A stretch of 64,000 bases of DNA from the NCBI GenBank assembly GCA_913057685.1, contig CAJXOA010000003.1:1-64000 (forward strand). The letters run 5' to 3'. Made by a program: the position numbers and the translations under genes. Each line of letters begins with the position of its first letter. The first letter of the stretch is position 1. Under the pieces are notes generated by a model. The model searched no databases. It saw only the letters and a list, made by a program, of their open reading frames with translations, and was not told where the DNA came from. Source of the stretch: an uncultured Trueperaceae bacterium (GTDB lineage: Bacteria > Deinococcota > Deinococci > Deinococcales > Trueperaceae). Below, piece by piece: positions 26,972 through 37,600 of the stretch.

Positions 26972-29034
26972 GGCGTCCCACCGTACCCCCCGGCGGGCAC
27001 CGGCAGCCGCAGCGGCGGCGGGCCGTCGAAGCGGAGGGGCGGCAGCGTCACCCCGACGTCGAGCCGCACCTCCCCGCGGTCGGACAGGTACCCGACCGCG
27101 ATCCGTCCGCAGCAGTCGGCGGAGGCGACCTGCACGCCGTGCCGCACCAGGCGCGGGCCGCCCTCCCCCCGCAGCCACGGCGCGACGTCCACCGCGACGG
27201 TCGGGACGACCTCCAGGCGGCCCGCCCCCGCGGCGCCGGACGCCACGAACGGCCGGACGCCGCCGACCGTCACCTCGCTCGGGGCGTCGGGGGGCCGCGC
27301 GACGCGCAGGCGGACCTCCGCGCCGTCCGCCCACGCCGCGCTCGCCTCCACGGACGCCCCCGCCTCGATCCCGACCTCGAGGTCCAGGCGACCGCGCGGC
27401 CCACCCCCGGCCGGCACGCTCGACGGCGCGCCCGACGGCGCCCCCGGCCCCCCGGTCACGCTCGCGCGCACGCCGGCGTCGGCAAGGTCCGCCCCGCCGG
27501 CGGGGAGGTCGACGTCGGCGTACGCCCGGAGGGTGCCCCGGAGCCCCGCGCCGGCGTCCGCCCGCGGGCCCAGGTGCCCCTCCGAGCGCACCTCGAGCCG
27601 GGTGGGGTCCGGCCCCTCCGCCAGCCCGAACGGGCGGGCGCCCGCCGCGAAGCGGCGGTGAAGCGTCGCCGTGACGCGGCCGGCGTCGAACGTCCGCGCC
27701 ACCCCCGCGCGGGCGGTGAGGGCGGCCTGCAGGCCCCCCTCGCCGCCGGCGGCGAGGCGCGTCGCCTGCGCGTCGAGCCGCGCGAGGCCGGAGAGGCGGA
27801 CGCCGCCGACGTCGCGCGCCACCTCGACGCCGGCGTAGGCGGGGAGGCGCACCCCCGCCCGGGCGGCGGCGTCGGTGGGCGGGACGGCGACCCCCTCCAG
27901 CCCGACGCCGGCCCGCGTGCGGACGTCCGCCGCGGCGACGGACGCAGCGCCCTCCCAAGCGGCGTACGGGCCCGCGCGGAAGGCGTACGCGTCGCCCGCG
28001 AGGTCCGCGCTCGCTTCGACGCGGGTCGTCGCCCCCCAGGCGTCGGGCCCCCGCCGCTCGAGGTGCAACGCGACGCCGTCGGCGTCCGCGGCGAGCCGGA
28101 GGCGGTCGCCGTCCCGCGCGACGTCGTAGCGCACGACCGGTGCGAGGTCCGGCTTCGTCGCGGTGCCCGCCTGCAGCACCGCACCGCCGGGGTCGCGCAG
28201 GACGTACGTCGAGACGACCCCGAGGCCGTCCACCTCGCGCTGCGCGAACGGCAGCGCGACGTCGGCCGCGCCGTCGCCGACCTCCAGGCGCCCCCCGAGC
28301 GCGATCGGGACGCCCAGCACCCGCAGCTGGGGGCGGTCCAACGTCAAGCGTCCGCCGCCCACGTCCGCCGTCGCGCGGGCGGCGGCGAAGCGGAGGCGGA
28401 CGGGACAGTCGCGGCAGGAGGTGCCCTCCATCCCCGTCAACACCAGGTCGCCGGACGGCGGGAGCTGCGCGGCGTCGGCGGCGAACAGGTACCGGTCGGT
28501 GGCGGCCCGCACGCCGGTGAGCCGCACCGCGCCACCGACGAGCGCGCCCGCGTCGGCGGCCGCCAGCACGCCCGGCCCGAGCAGCACCACGTCGGTGACG
28601 TCGAGCGCATCCACCGCGCCGCGCACCGTGGCGGCGCGGAGCCGCCACTCCCCGACGTCGAGCACCGCGTCGTCCGCGGCGACGCGGACGGCGTCCGCGC
28701 CGCCCTCCCCCGCCAGCGGCAGGCCGGCGAGCTCGAGGCGGGCGATGCGGATGCGGACCTCCTGCGCATCGAGTTCGATGCACACGCCCCCGTCGAGGAC
28801 GGCGCGCCCGCGGTCGCCCTCGACGCGGATCACGTCGTACGTCGCGCGTCCCACCCCACGCAGGTCGACGATCGCGCCGGTGTCGGCGCACGGCGTCCCG
28901 ACCGGCGGGTCGCTCCAGGCGGGGTCGCGCTCGAGCGTCGGTTGGGCGAGCGCCGCCCCGACGGTCGCCGCCCAGGCCAGCGCCGCCGCGACCGCGAGCG
29001 CGGTGCGGGCGGCGCGGCCCGCCGCCCCCCTCAC
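26968..29034 (-). CDS. LptD-like outer-membrane protein (predicted)
   Basis: 688 residues with an N-terminal signal peptide (cleavage near AALAQ). An N-terminal repetitive beta region resembles the LptD/OstA jellyroll, including GMEGTSCRDCPVRLRFAAARA and a RPQLRVLGVPIALGGRLEV segment like the bridge to the barrel in LptD. The C-terminal two thirds alternates short beta-strands with Gly/Arg-rich turns, as expected of an outer-membrane barrel. The match is by pattern and by neighbourhood, not by strong identity. It overlaps the next gene as GTGA on both sides. Its likely task is placing a glycolipid or lipid in the outer membrane. Confidence 0.55.
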   Translation of the reverse strand: MRGAAGRAARTALAVAAALAWAATVGAALAQPTLERDPAWSDPPVGTPCADTGAIVDLRGVGRATYDVIRVEGDRGRAVLDGGVCIELDAQEVRIRIARLELAGLPLAGEGGADAVRVAADDAVLDVGEWRLRAATVRGAVDALDVTDVVLLGPGVLAAADAGALVGGAVRLTGVRAATDRYLFAADAAQLPPSGDLVLTGMEGTSCRDCPVRLRFAAARATADVGGGRLTLDRPQLRVLGVPIALGGRLEVGDGAADVALPFAQREVDGLGVVSTYVLRDPGGAVLQAGTATKPDLAPVVRYDVARDGDRLRLAADADGVALHLERRGPDAWGATTRVEASADLAGDAYAFRAGPYAAWEGAASVAAADVRTRAGVGLEGVAVPPTDAAARAGVRLPAYAGVEVARDVGGVRLSGLARLDAQATRLAAGGEGGLQAALTARAGVARTFDAGRVTATLHRRFAAGARPFGLAEGPDPTRLEVRSEGHLGPRADAGAGLRGTLRAYADVDLPAGGADLADAGVRASVTGGPGAPSGAPSSVPAGGGPRGRLDLEVGIEAGASVEASAAWADGAEVRLRVARPPDAPSEVTVGGVRPFVASGAAGAGRLEVVPTVAVDVAPWLRGEGGPRLVRHGVQVASADCCGRIAVGYLSDRGEVRLDVGVTLPPLRFDGPPPLRLPVPAGGYGGTP

Positions 29035-29729
29035 GGGAGGAGCGGCGCGAAGCGGGTCCGCAGGGCGTCGTCGACGACGTTCGCCGCGCGGTACGTGGCC
29101 TCGCCGTCCTCCGTCGTCGTCGGTTCGATCTGCAGCACGGCGTCCTCCCGGTCGTCGCGGAGGGTGAGGAGGCCCTCGGCGTACCGGTAGGGCCCCACCA
29201 ACCACGCCGCGCCGGACGCGACGTCGACGAGCAACGCCCGTGCCTCCAGGTCGGGCCGGCGGGCGCGGGGGGCGTCGAACCGCACGAGGTCGGGATCGAA
29301 CACGATGCGCGCCGAGGTGGCGCTCACCTCGAGGCCCGCCCCGACGTACGCGACGCCGTCGGGCGCGACCGCCGCGCCGGCCTCGAGGTCGACCTCGAGG
29401 CGGGGCGCGTCGAAGCGCACGTCGGCGAACGCCGCCGTCACGCCGTCCGCCTCGACGAATTCGCCTTCGCGAAAGCGGATGCGTTCGGCGTCGAGGGCGA
29501 GGCCGGTCGCGGCGTCCACGATGCGGCCCCCCTCCGGCAGGTCGGTGACGAGGGTGGCGAGGTCGAGGCGTTGCGGGCCGTCGGGGACGACCGTCAGGCG
29601 TGCCGACGCGGGCACGGCGTCCGCGCTGGACGGCGCGTCGCTCGGCGACGTCGCCCCCTGCCCGCCGGCGACGCCGCCCGCGATCAGCGCGAGGGTGGCG
29701 GCGGCCGCGAGGGCGGCGCGCGCCCTCAC
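29031..29729 (-). CDS. OstA/LptA-LptC-like periplasmic protein (predicted)
   Basis: 232 residues with a signal peptide (hydrophobic core about 5-22). The body repeats short strands of the form ATGLALDAERIRFREGEFVEADGVTAAFADVRFDAPRLEV (read as several beta-strands), a pattern seen in OstA/LptA beta-jellyrolls. It sits exactly between an SDR gene and the LptD-like gene with GTGA overlaps at both ends, so a periplasmic bridge role for the Lpt-like system is inferred. No clear sequence motif proves it. An uncharacterised secreted beta-protein is the alternative. Confidence 0.45.
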   Translation of the reverse strand: MRARAALAAAATLALIAGGVAGGQGATSPSDAPSSADAVPASARLTVVPDGPQRLDLATLVTDLPEGGRIVDAATGLALDAERIRFREGEFVEADGVTAAFADVRFDAPRLEVDLEAGAAVAPDGVAYVGAGLEVSATSARIVFDPDLVRFDAPRARRPDLEARALLVDVASGAAWLVGPYRYAEGLLTLRDDREDAVLQIEPTTTEDGEATYRAANVVDDALRTRFAPLLP

Positions 29730-30421
29730 GCCGGGCGCACCGACACGTCGGGCACGTCCACCCCGGCGGGGGCGTCGAGGGCGTGCACGATCCAGGCGGC
29801 GACCGCCTCCGGCGTCAGGTACGCGTCGGGATCGTAGGCGCCGCCCTCCATGCGGCGGACGTCGCGTTGCATGGGCGTGGCGGTCCGTCCGGGGTAGATC
29901 GTCGTGACCCGGACCGTGGGCGCCTCCTCCTCGCGGAGGGCGTCGGCGAGCGCCCGCAGCGCGAACTTCGAGGCGGCGTAGCCGCCCCAGCCCGCCCGCG
30001 CCCGCTGGCCCGCACCGGAGTTGACGAACACGACGTGCCCGCCGGCCGCCCGCAGGGCGGGCAGGAGCGCGGCGGTGAGGAGGAACGGCGCGCGGACGTT
30101 CACGGCGTACTGCGCGTCGAGCGCATCGACGGCGAGCGTGTCGAGGCGCCCGAGGTGGGCGATGCCGGCGGCGTGCACGACGCCGTCGAGCCGCTCCGGG
30201 AGGGCGTCGGCGAGGGCGGCGACGGCGGCGTCGTCGGTCAGGTCGCAGGCGTGCACGACCGCCGTGGCGCCCGCCGCGCGGACGTCGTCGGCGACCGCGG
30301 CCAGGCGCCCGCCGTCGCGACCCTGCAGGTGCAGCGTCCGGCCGGGGGTCGCGGCCGCCCGGGCGGTGGCCGCCCCGATGCCGCTCGACGCGCCGGTGAT
30401 CAGGAGCGCCGTCCCGCTCAC
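29726..30421 (-). CDS. Short-chain dehydrogenase/reductase
   Basis: 231 residues. Rossmann fold with cofactor motif TGASSGIG near the N-terminus, DLTDDAAV (adenine-binding Asp), the NAG-like HAAGIA segment, catalytic Ser in VFVNSGAG and Tyr-Lys in YAASK. The basic residue after the second strand (GRDGGR) suggests NADP(H). The substrate is unknown. Its location between trpC and the Lpt-like genes gives a weak hint to envelope lipid or sugar chemistry. GTGA overlaps on both sides. Confidence 0.87.
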   Translation of the reverse strand: MSGTALLITGASSGIGAATARAAATPGRTLHLQGRDGGRLAAVADDVRAAGATAVVHACDLTDDAAVAALADALPERLDGVVHAAGIAHLGRLDTLAVDALDAQYAVNVRAPFLLTAALLPALRAAGGHVVFVNSGAGQRARAGWGGYAASKFALRALADALREEEAPTVRVTTIYPGRTATPMQRDVRRMEGGAYDPDAYLTPEAVAAWIVHALDAPAGVDVPDVSVRPA

Positions 30422-31269
30422 GACGGCGCCCCCTCGGCGCGCAACGCCCGCACGGCGGCGGCCAGGTCGCCCGCCCCGGCGAGGGACGTGCCGACGAGGA
30501 CGGCGTCGGCGACGCCGCGCACCGGCGCGAGGTCGTCGGGCGTGGCGTACCCCGATTCGGCGACCGTGACGCCGCCGAACCCCGCGGCGCGCGCCCGCGC
30601 GAGGAGGCGGGGGGCGACGCGCAGGTCGACGTCGAGGGTGCGGAGGTCGCGGTTGTTCACCCCCAGCAGGGCGGGGGCGGCGGCGAGCGCCCGGTCGGTG
30701 TCGGCGTCGTCGTGCACCTCGACGAGCGCGTCGAGGCCGAGCGCGTGCGCGTAGGCGACGTACGCCGCGAGGGCGTCGCCCAGCACGGCGGCGATCAGGA
30801 GGACGCCGGCGGCGCCGGCCGCCCGCGCCTCCTCGACCTGCGCGGGGTGCACCACGAAGTCCTTGCGCAGGGCCGGGAGGGGCACCGCGTCCGCGACGGC
30901 GCGCAGGTGCGCGAGGTCCCCCCCGAAGTGCGTGGGTTCGGTCAGGACCGACACCGCCGCTGCGCCGCCGGCGGCGTAGGCGCGAGCGGCGTCGACCGGA
31001 TCGAGGTCGGCGATCGCGCCCCGGGAGGGGCTCCGTCGCTTGATTTCGGCGAGGACCGCCAGGTCCGGCCCGCGCAGCGCGGACGCCAACCGGCCGGCCG
31101 GCGGTCGGGCGTCCCCCGCGACCGACGCGGGCGCGGGGACGGACGCGGGGACGGGCTGCCCGTCGTACGCCGCGGCGCGCTCCCGCGCGATGCTCCCGAG
31201 GACGCCGGGGACGGCGTCGAGGGCGGCGGCGGTCAGGGGGGCGGGGGCGTCAGTGAACGTGGAAGCCAC
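30418..31269 (-). CDS. trpC: Indole-3-glycerol-phosphate synthase
   Basis: 283 residues. TIM-barrel enzyme of tryptophan synthesis converting CdRP to indole-3-glycerol phosphate. Motifs: [11 protein letters not shown] (catalytic Lys), [23 protein letters not shown] (catalytic Lys), [17 protein letters not shown] and [11 protein letters not shown]. An N-terminal Ala/Pro-rich insertion (about 40-58) is unusual. No other trp gene is present; it follows acyP with a 20-bp overlap (GTG start at 31269) and overlaps the SDR gene as GTGA. No leader peptide with Trp codons is seen upstream. Confidence 0.94.
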   Translation of the reverse strand: MASTFTDAPAPLTAAALDAVPGVLGSIARERAAAYDGQPVPASVPAPASVAGDARPPAGRLASALRGPDLAVLAEIKRRSPSRGAIADLDPVDAARAYAAGGAAAVSVLTEPTHFGGDLAHLRAVADAVPLPALRKDFVVHPAQVEEARAAGAAGVLLIAAVLGDALAAYVAYAHALGLDALVEVHDDADTDRALAAAPALLGVNNRDLRTLDVDLRVAPRLLARARAAGFGGVTVAESGYATPDDLAPVRGVADAVLVGTSLAGAGDLAAAVRALRAEGAPS

Positions 31270-31525
31270 GCACGCCCCCTCCCTGGCCCCACTGGACGTC
31301 GACGTCCTCGACGTCGGCGTGCACCGGACCGCGACGGAGGAACACCAGCCAATGCTCGAGGTCGGCGCGGGGGCCCTCGCCGACGACCTCGACGCGGCCG
31401 TCCGCCAGGTTCTCCGCCGTCCCCGCGAGGCCGAGGTCGAGGGCGTGACGGCGGGCGAAGGCGCGGTAGCCGACGCCCTGGACGCGGCCGGAGATCAGGG
31501 CGGTGAGGCGGGCGGGGTCGCTCAT
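31250..31525 (-). CDS. acyP: Acylphosphatase
   Basis: 91 residues. A small ferredoxin-like hydrolase of acyl phosphates. The phosphate-binding loop [16 protein letters not shown] with the active-site Arg is exact, and the catalytic Asn lies in [16 protein letters not shown]. The ATG is 8 nt after TAGCAT, so it is leaderless. It heads the run acyP-trpC-SDR-OstA-LptD-LptF/G. Confidence 0.93.
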   Translation of the reverse strand: MSDPARLTALISGRVQGVGYRAFARRHALDLGLAGTAENLADGRVEVVGEGPRADLEHWLVFLRRGPVHADVEDVDVQWGQGGGVRGFHVH

Positions 31526-31533
31526 GCCCCGGC

Positions 31534-31539
31534 ATGCTA
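31534..31539 (-). promoter_or_regulatory. Leaderless -10 (TAGCAT) of the acyP operon
   Basis: TAGCAT with an 8-nt spacer to the ATG at 31525; it would drive six overlapping genes. Confidence 0.5.
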
Positions 31540-31612
31540 CCGCACGCGCCCGCCTCGCCCCGGGGGCGTGGACGCCGTACGCAGCGCGTCCGAACGCCGC
31601 GCGGGACGGTGC

Positions 31613-31618
31613 TACCCT
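31613..31618 (+). promoter_or_regulatory. -10 (TACCCT) of tamB-like gene
   Basis: TACCCT 53 nt before the ATG. No start codon in the coding frame lies between, so a leader of about 45 nt is predicted. Confidence 0.45.
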
Positions 31619-31671
31619 TTGGCACGCCGCCCCGCTCCGCGCCCGCGGACCGTCCGGTTCGGCCGACTTCG

Positions 31672-34600
31672 ATGCCGAGACGCCTGATCGTTCCCCTGCT
31701 GTCGTTCGCGGTGATCCTGACCGCCGCCGTCGCCCCCGCCACCCCGTGGGTGCGCGACGCCCTCCTGGAGCGCGTCCGCGCCCCCCTGGCGGCGGCCGGC
31801 TGGACGGTGACGTGGGAGGCGAGCGGCGGGAACGCTTGGCGCGGCGTGACGCTGCGCGACGTCACGGTGGACGGGCCGCGCGCCACCGCCACCCTCGCGC
31901 GCCTCGAGGTCGCCTGGTTCCTCCCCGGCCTCGCGACCGGCGCCGCGCCGATCGACGTGCGCGCCGCCGGGGTGGAGGCCGACGTCACCCTCCCCGCCGG
32001 AGGGGGGGCGGGCGCACCGCTCGACCTGCGTCGCTTCCTCGACCGCGACGCCCTCCCGCGCGCCGTCCGGTGGGTGCGGCTGCGCGACGTGGCGGTGCGC
32101 GACGCCTCCGTCGCGATCGGGGGCGCGCCGTTCGCGCTGCCCGACGTGCGCCTCGCCGACCTGACGCTGCGCGACGCCGGCGGGCGCGTGAGCGCCGGCG
32201 CGACCCTCGTCGGGCCGGCCGATGCGGACGACGCGGGACGTGTCCAGGTGACCGTCGGGGCGGACGGCACGAGCGTCGACGTGCAGGCCGACCGGCTCCC
32301 CGCCGCGTGGGCGGAGGTCTACGTGCCGGGCGTGACCGGCGGCCGCATCGATGCGGACGTGCGCTACCGCGCCGCCGACGGCTGGTCGGGCTCCGCCCGA
32401 CTGGAGGGCGGCCGCTGGCGGCCGGCGGGCGTCCCCGACGTCGCGGCGGTCCGCGACGTCGCCGCGACCGCGGACCTCGAGGGGGGCCTCGTGACGCTCG
32501 ACGCGTCGGGCCGCGCCGACGCCGGCGCAATCCTCGCCAGCGCCGACGTCGACCTGACGCTGCGACGCCTGACGGCGGACGTGCGCACCGCCGGCCGCAT
32601 CGAGGACGCCCTCCCCGCCCCCGTCCGCGACGCCCTGGGCCCGGCCTGGACGCCGTCGGGCACGACGTTCGTCGAGGCGGAGATCCGCGGTTGGCGGGAC
32701 CTTCGCGTCGACGCCCGCGCCCGCCTCGAGGGCCGCTGGAACGACCGTCCCGCCGTGCTGCGCAGCGACGACCTGACCTTCCGCGCGCAGGAGGGGTGGA
32801 GCGGCGCCCTCCGCGGGCGGCTGCTGGAGGGCCCCACGACCGTGACGGTGGCGGGGCGGGGCGTGCCGCAGGTGCGCGCCCGCGTGGCGGGGGCGCGCCT
32901 CGCCGGCGCGACGGTGGACGCGACCGCCGACCTCCTCGGCGTCGCGCCGCTCGACGCCACCTGGACCGTCGAGGTGGACGGCGGCGCGGACGGCCCCCTC
33001 GCCGCGGCGACCGCGTCGCTGCAGGGGACGCACGGTCCGCGCGGCGCGACGATCGAGGCGCGCGTCGAGGGGGGCGCCGTCACCGGCGCGGGCGCCTGGC
33101 GGGTGGAGGGGGACGGCGTCGAGGGCGGGGCGACGCTGCGCGTCGCCGGCGCCGACGACGCCGGCGGGGACGGCCGCATCGCCGTGCGGACCGACGGCGC
33201 GTGGGACGCGCTGTCGGTCGAGGTGCGCAGCGACGCCGACGCGCCGTGGCGCCCGGCGTGGCGGGGCGTCCGCCTCGATGCCGACGCGCGCGGCGTCGTC
33301 CGAGCGCGCGTCCGCGACGGCGCGCTCGCGGCGCTCGAGGGCGCCTGGGGCCCACTGCGGCTGGCGTCGAGCGAGGGCGGCGTCCGCCTCGCGCTCGACC
33401 CGACCGGCGTGCGGGTCGCGGACGCGGACGTGGCCCGGGTCGCCGTCCCGGCGTTGAACCTCGCGCGCGACGACGGCACCTGGAGGGTGCGGGGCGACGT
33501 GCGCGTCGAGGGCGGCGGCGGCCTTCCTGCCGACGTCGCCCCGTGGGACCTCCGCGTGGCGGCGGACGCGCCGGCCGACGCGCCGTTCCGGCCGGCTGCC
33601 TGGACGGCGTCGGCGCTGGGGACGCACGGCGGCGTGACGTGGCGCGACGCGCACCTCGACGTGCGCCTGGACGCCTGGCCGTGGACGTGGGCGGTCGCCG
33701 GCGTGCGCGAGGCGGGCGCCGTGAACGTCCGCGCCGACGTCGGTCCGGACGGCCCGCCGTCCGGTTCGCTCGTTTGGCGGCCGGCGGCGGACGCCGCCCT
33801 CGCCCCGCTCCGCGCGACGTTCGAGGGCACGGAGGACGGGGGCCGCACCACGCTTCGCGCCGGCCCCCTCCGGGCGTCCCTGGACGGGCGGGGGGCGAGC
33901 GTCGGCGGGGACGGCGACCTCGGGTCGCTCCATCCGGCCTTGGGTGGCTGGACGGTCGACGGCGCCCTGACGCGGGCGGCGGACGGTTGGGACGGCGCCC
34001 TGCGCGTCGGGCGGGAGGAGGACGGGGACGCCCTCACCCTCGCCGCGAGCGACGGCGGCCTGGAGGTGGACGCCGACGCAACCCTGGCCGGGGTGGGCGC
34101 CCGCGCCACCGGCCCGGTGTGGCCGACGACCGACGTCCGCATCGAGGCCGGCCGCCCGACCGACGCGGCGGACGTCCGCCTCCGGGTCGGGGGGCCCGAC
34201 GAACCGTTCGGGCCCGACCTACCGCTCGCGGGCCGCGCCTCGTGGCGGGACGTCGCCTGGGGCCCCTACCGCGTGGCGGCCGGCGAGGTGCGGTTCGGGG
34301 GGCGGCTGGCGGCCCCGGAGGTCGTCGGGCCGACCGGACGGGCGATGCGCCTCGAAGACGGCGTCGTGACCGGCGGTCTGGTGGTGCGCGCCGACGTCGC
34401 CGGCCGCCCCCACACCGTCCGCATCGCCGCCGACGGCCCGCCGGCCGACCCGGACGTCCGGCTCGCGGTCGACGGCGGCGTCCTCACGATCCGCGCCGAC
34501 CGAGCGCCCGGCCGCGCCGAGCTGGCGGTGCAGGCGAACGTCGGCCCGGACGGTTGGCCCGACGCCCTCGCGCCCGTCGCACCGGGCGACGCCCGCGTGA

Positions 34601-37600
34601 CCGGCGCGCTCGCCGCGAACGGCGCCTGGCGGCTCGCGGTGCGCGGCGACGTCGCGCCCCTCGACCGCCCGGCCCAGCTCGCGCTCGACGGCGAGGGCGT
34701 GGGCCGGGAGGCGACCGCCACCTGGCGGGTCGCGACGCCCGACGGGCGCGACCTCGTCGCCGGCCGCGTCGCGTGGGAGGACGGCGTCGCGACCCTCGCG
34801 CTGAACGGCGACCGCAGCGACCCGGCCGCCCTCGGCCGGTGGGGCGACTGGCGCCTGGACGGCACCGCCCGCGGGGAGGCGGTCCTGACGGTCGGGGGCG
34901 CGACGCCGCCCACCCTGGCGCTTCGCGGCGACGCGCGGCTGGACGGCACCCTCGCCGGGCGTCCCCTCGAGGTCGCGCTCGACGGCGCCGGTGGGGGGCG
35001 CGCCCGCTACGCCGACACGCGCCTCGTCTGGCCGTCCGGCGACGGACGTAGCCTCCGCGTCACCGCCCCCGGCGCGTCGCTCGACGCCACCCTGGAGGCG
35101 GGCCCCCGCGCGGTGCTCGCCGGCACCCTCGGCGAGCGAACGGTGACCGGCGCGGTGGCGTGGGGGGACGGGGAGGCCCGCGCCGACCTGCGGACCGGAT
35201 CCGCCCGCGCGGACGTCCGCGTCGCCCTCGCGCCCGACGGCTGGACGGCGGCGCTCCGCGCGCGCGACGCCGCCGCCCCCTGGTCGCTGGCCGCCACCGT
35301 GGAGGGGACGGACGGCGGCGTGACGCTCCGCCGCCTCGCGTCGACGGTCGCCGCCGACGGCCTGCCCGGGACGCTCGAGGGAACGGCGGAGGGGCCGTTG
35401 TGGCCCCGCCTGGACGTCCGCGGTCGCGCCGACGTCGCGGGCGTGGACGGCGTCCCGAGCGTCGCGATCGGCGTGCGCGGCGGCTGGCCGCGCACCACGT
35501 GGCGCGCGACGCTGCCGGGCCTGTCGCTCCAGGCCGACGCGGACGCCTTCACGCTGGCCGGCCTCACGCTGGCGGGCCCCGGCGGCCGCGTCGGCGACCT
35601 CGCCGTCACGCCTCGGTCCGGCGGCCTCCGTTGGACGCCGGACGGCGGCTACGCCGGCGGCGCCGACCTCACCTACGCCCCGTCCGCGGGGCCGTCGGTC
35701 CGCGCGGACGTGCGGGGCGACGGCGTCCTCCGCGCCACCCTCGCGGCGGACGTCGCGCCCGCGGGCGCGACGCTGCGGGCGACGAGCGACGTGCGCATCG
35801 TCGGCGCCCCCTGGGCCGCGACCCTCGCCGGCGACGGACGGGTCGACGCCGCCGTCGCCGGGGGCGCCGCGGAGCTGGCGGCGGACCTCACCTGGAGCGG
35901 GCGCCTCCCCGCCCCCCGCCTGACGGCGACCGGCGTCCTGTCCGGCGTCGCCGACGCGGACGTCCGCGCCGACGCCGCCGTCGGCGCGGACGGCGCGACG
36001 CTCGACGCCCAGATCGTGGGGGACGGCCTCGACCTCGTCGCTCGCGCCGATTCCGGAGGCGCCACCCTGCGGGGCGACGTCCGCGACGTACCGCTGCCCG
36101 CCGCCTGGACGGCGGGCCGGACCGTCCGCCTGAGCGCCGACCTCGAGGCGCGGTCCGGTGCCGCCCCCGGCACCCCCCTGGGGACGCTCGCCCTCCGGGG
36201 GGACGGCGTGGCGTGGGAGGGCGCCTGGCGCGCCGGCGCCGTCGGGACGCTCGCGGGCGACCTGCGCCTCGACGTCGCCGCCCTCAGCGGCGGCGCAGCG
36301 TCCGGCGTCGTCGCCGGACCGCTCGCGATGGACCTCCCACCGGACGCCGGCCCGCACCTCGATGCCGACCTCGACGTCGCCAACGTTGCGTGGCGCGACG
36401 CCTCGGCGCGCGGCACCGTCCGGGTCGCGGGCCCGGCGTCCGCACCGCGCGTCACGACCGACCTCACGGTCGCGGGGCCGGTCGCCGGCCCCGCGACCCT
36501 CACCGCCGACGTCGCCGCGGGCACCGCGTCGTGGCGCAGCGAGGTGCGGACCCCTGACGGCGCACCGTGGGCGGTCGGGACCCTCGCGTGGAGCCCCGAC
36601 GGCGGCGGCGTCGTGGGGACCCTCGCCACCGCCGACGGGGAGGTCCGCGGGGGGACGCAGGACGGCCGCCCGGCGGTGATCGGTGCGGGCCGGTGGGCGG
36701 GCCTACGGGTCGCCGTCGCGGGCGACGCGCCCGACCCGCAGCTCGAGGTCGTCCTCCCCCTCGCCGCCCTGACGTCCGGCGTCGGGGGGACGCTCGAGGC
36801 CGCCGTCCGGCCCACCCCCGGCGCCGCGTGGCTCGACGGCGTCGTGCGCCGCCCGAGCGTCGCCGGCGCCCCCCTCCCCGACGCGACCCTCCGCGGCCGA
36901 GCGGGCGACCTGCGCGTCGATCTCGGGGGGCGCCCCGCCCTCGCGGTCGACCTCCAGGACGGCCGTTGGCGGGCGACCGTCGCCGACCTCCCCCTCGCGC
37001 CGGACGGCGCCACCGTGCAGCTCGACGCGACCGGGGCGGGGCGCGGCGGCCAGGGCGACCTGGAGGTCCGCGTCCGCGGGAGCGGCGACGACGACGTGTC
37101 GCTCGCCCTCGCGCGCGACGCGGAGGGCACCCGCGTCGCGGTGTCGGGCACGTGGGCCGGCGGCCGCGTGGGCGGGACCGCCACCCGCCGCGACGGGCGC
37201 TGGTCGGGCGGACCGACCCTCCGCGACCTGCCCACGCCGTGGGGCGTCGCGTCGGCGGACGTCGCCCTCCATGGTGGCGGCGCCCTCCCGGACGGCACGC
37301 TCGACGCCCACCTCGCGCGGCCCGAGCCGGTCACCGCCCGAGCGACGTGGGCGTGGCCCGCCGACGGTGGGCCGCCGGCCGTCGACGTCGCGCTCGACGC
37401 CGCGCGCGCCCAGCTCGCCGGGCCCGTCTGGCCCACCCTGGACGTGCGGGTCGCGGGGGACGCGGGGACCGCCGCCCACCTGACGGGAGGGCCCGACGCT
37501 CCCTGGCGGGTGGCGGGCCGCGCCGACGTGCCCGTCGGCCCGGTCCTCGTGCGGCTCGGCGGGGACGGCGACGGCGTTCCCCGCCTCGACGTCCGGCCCC

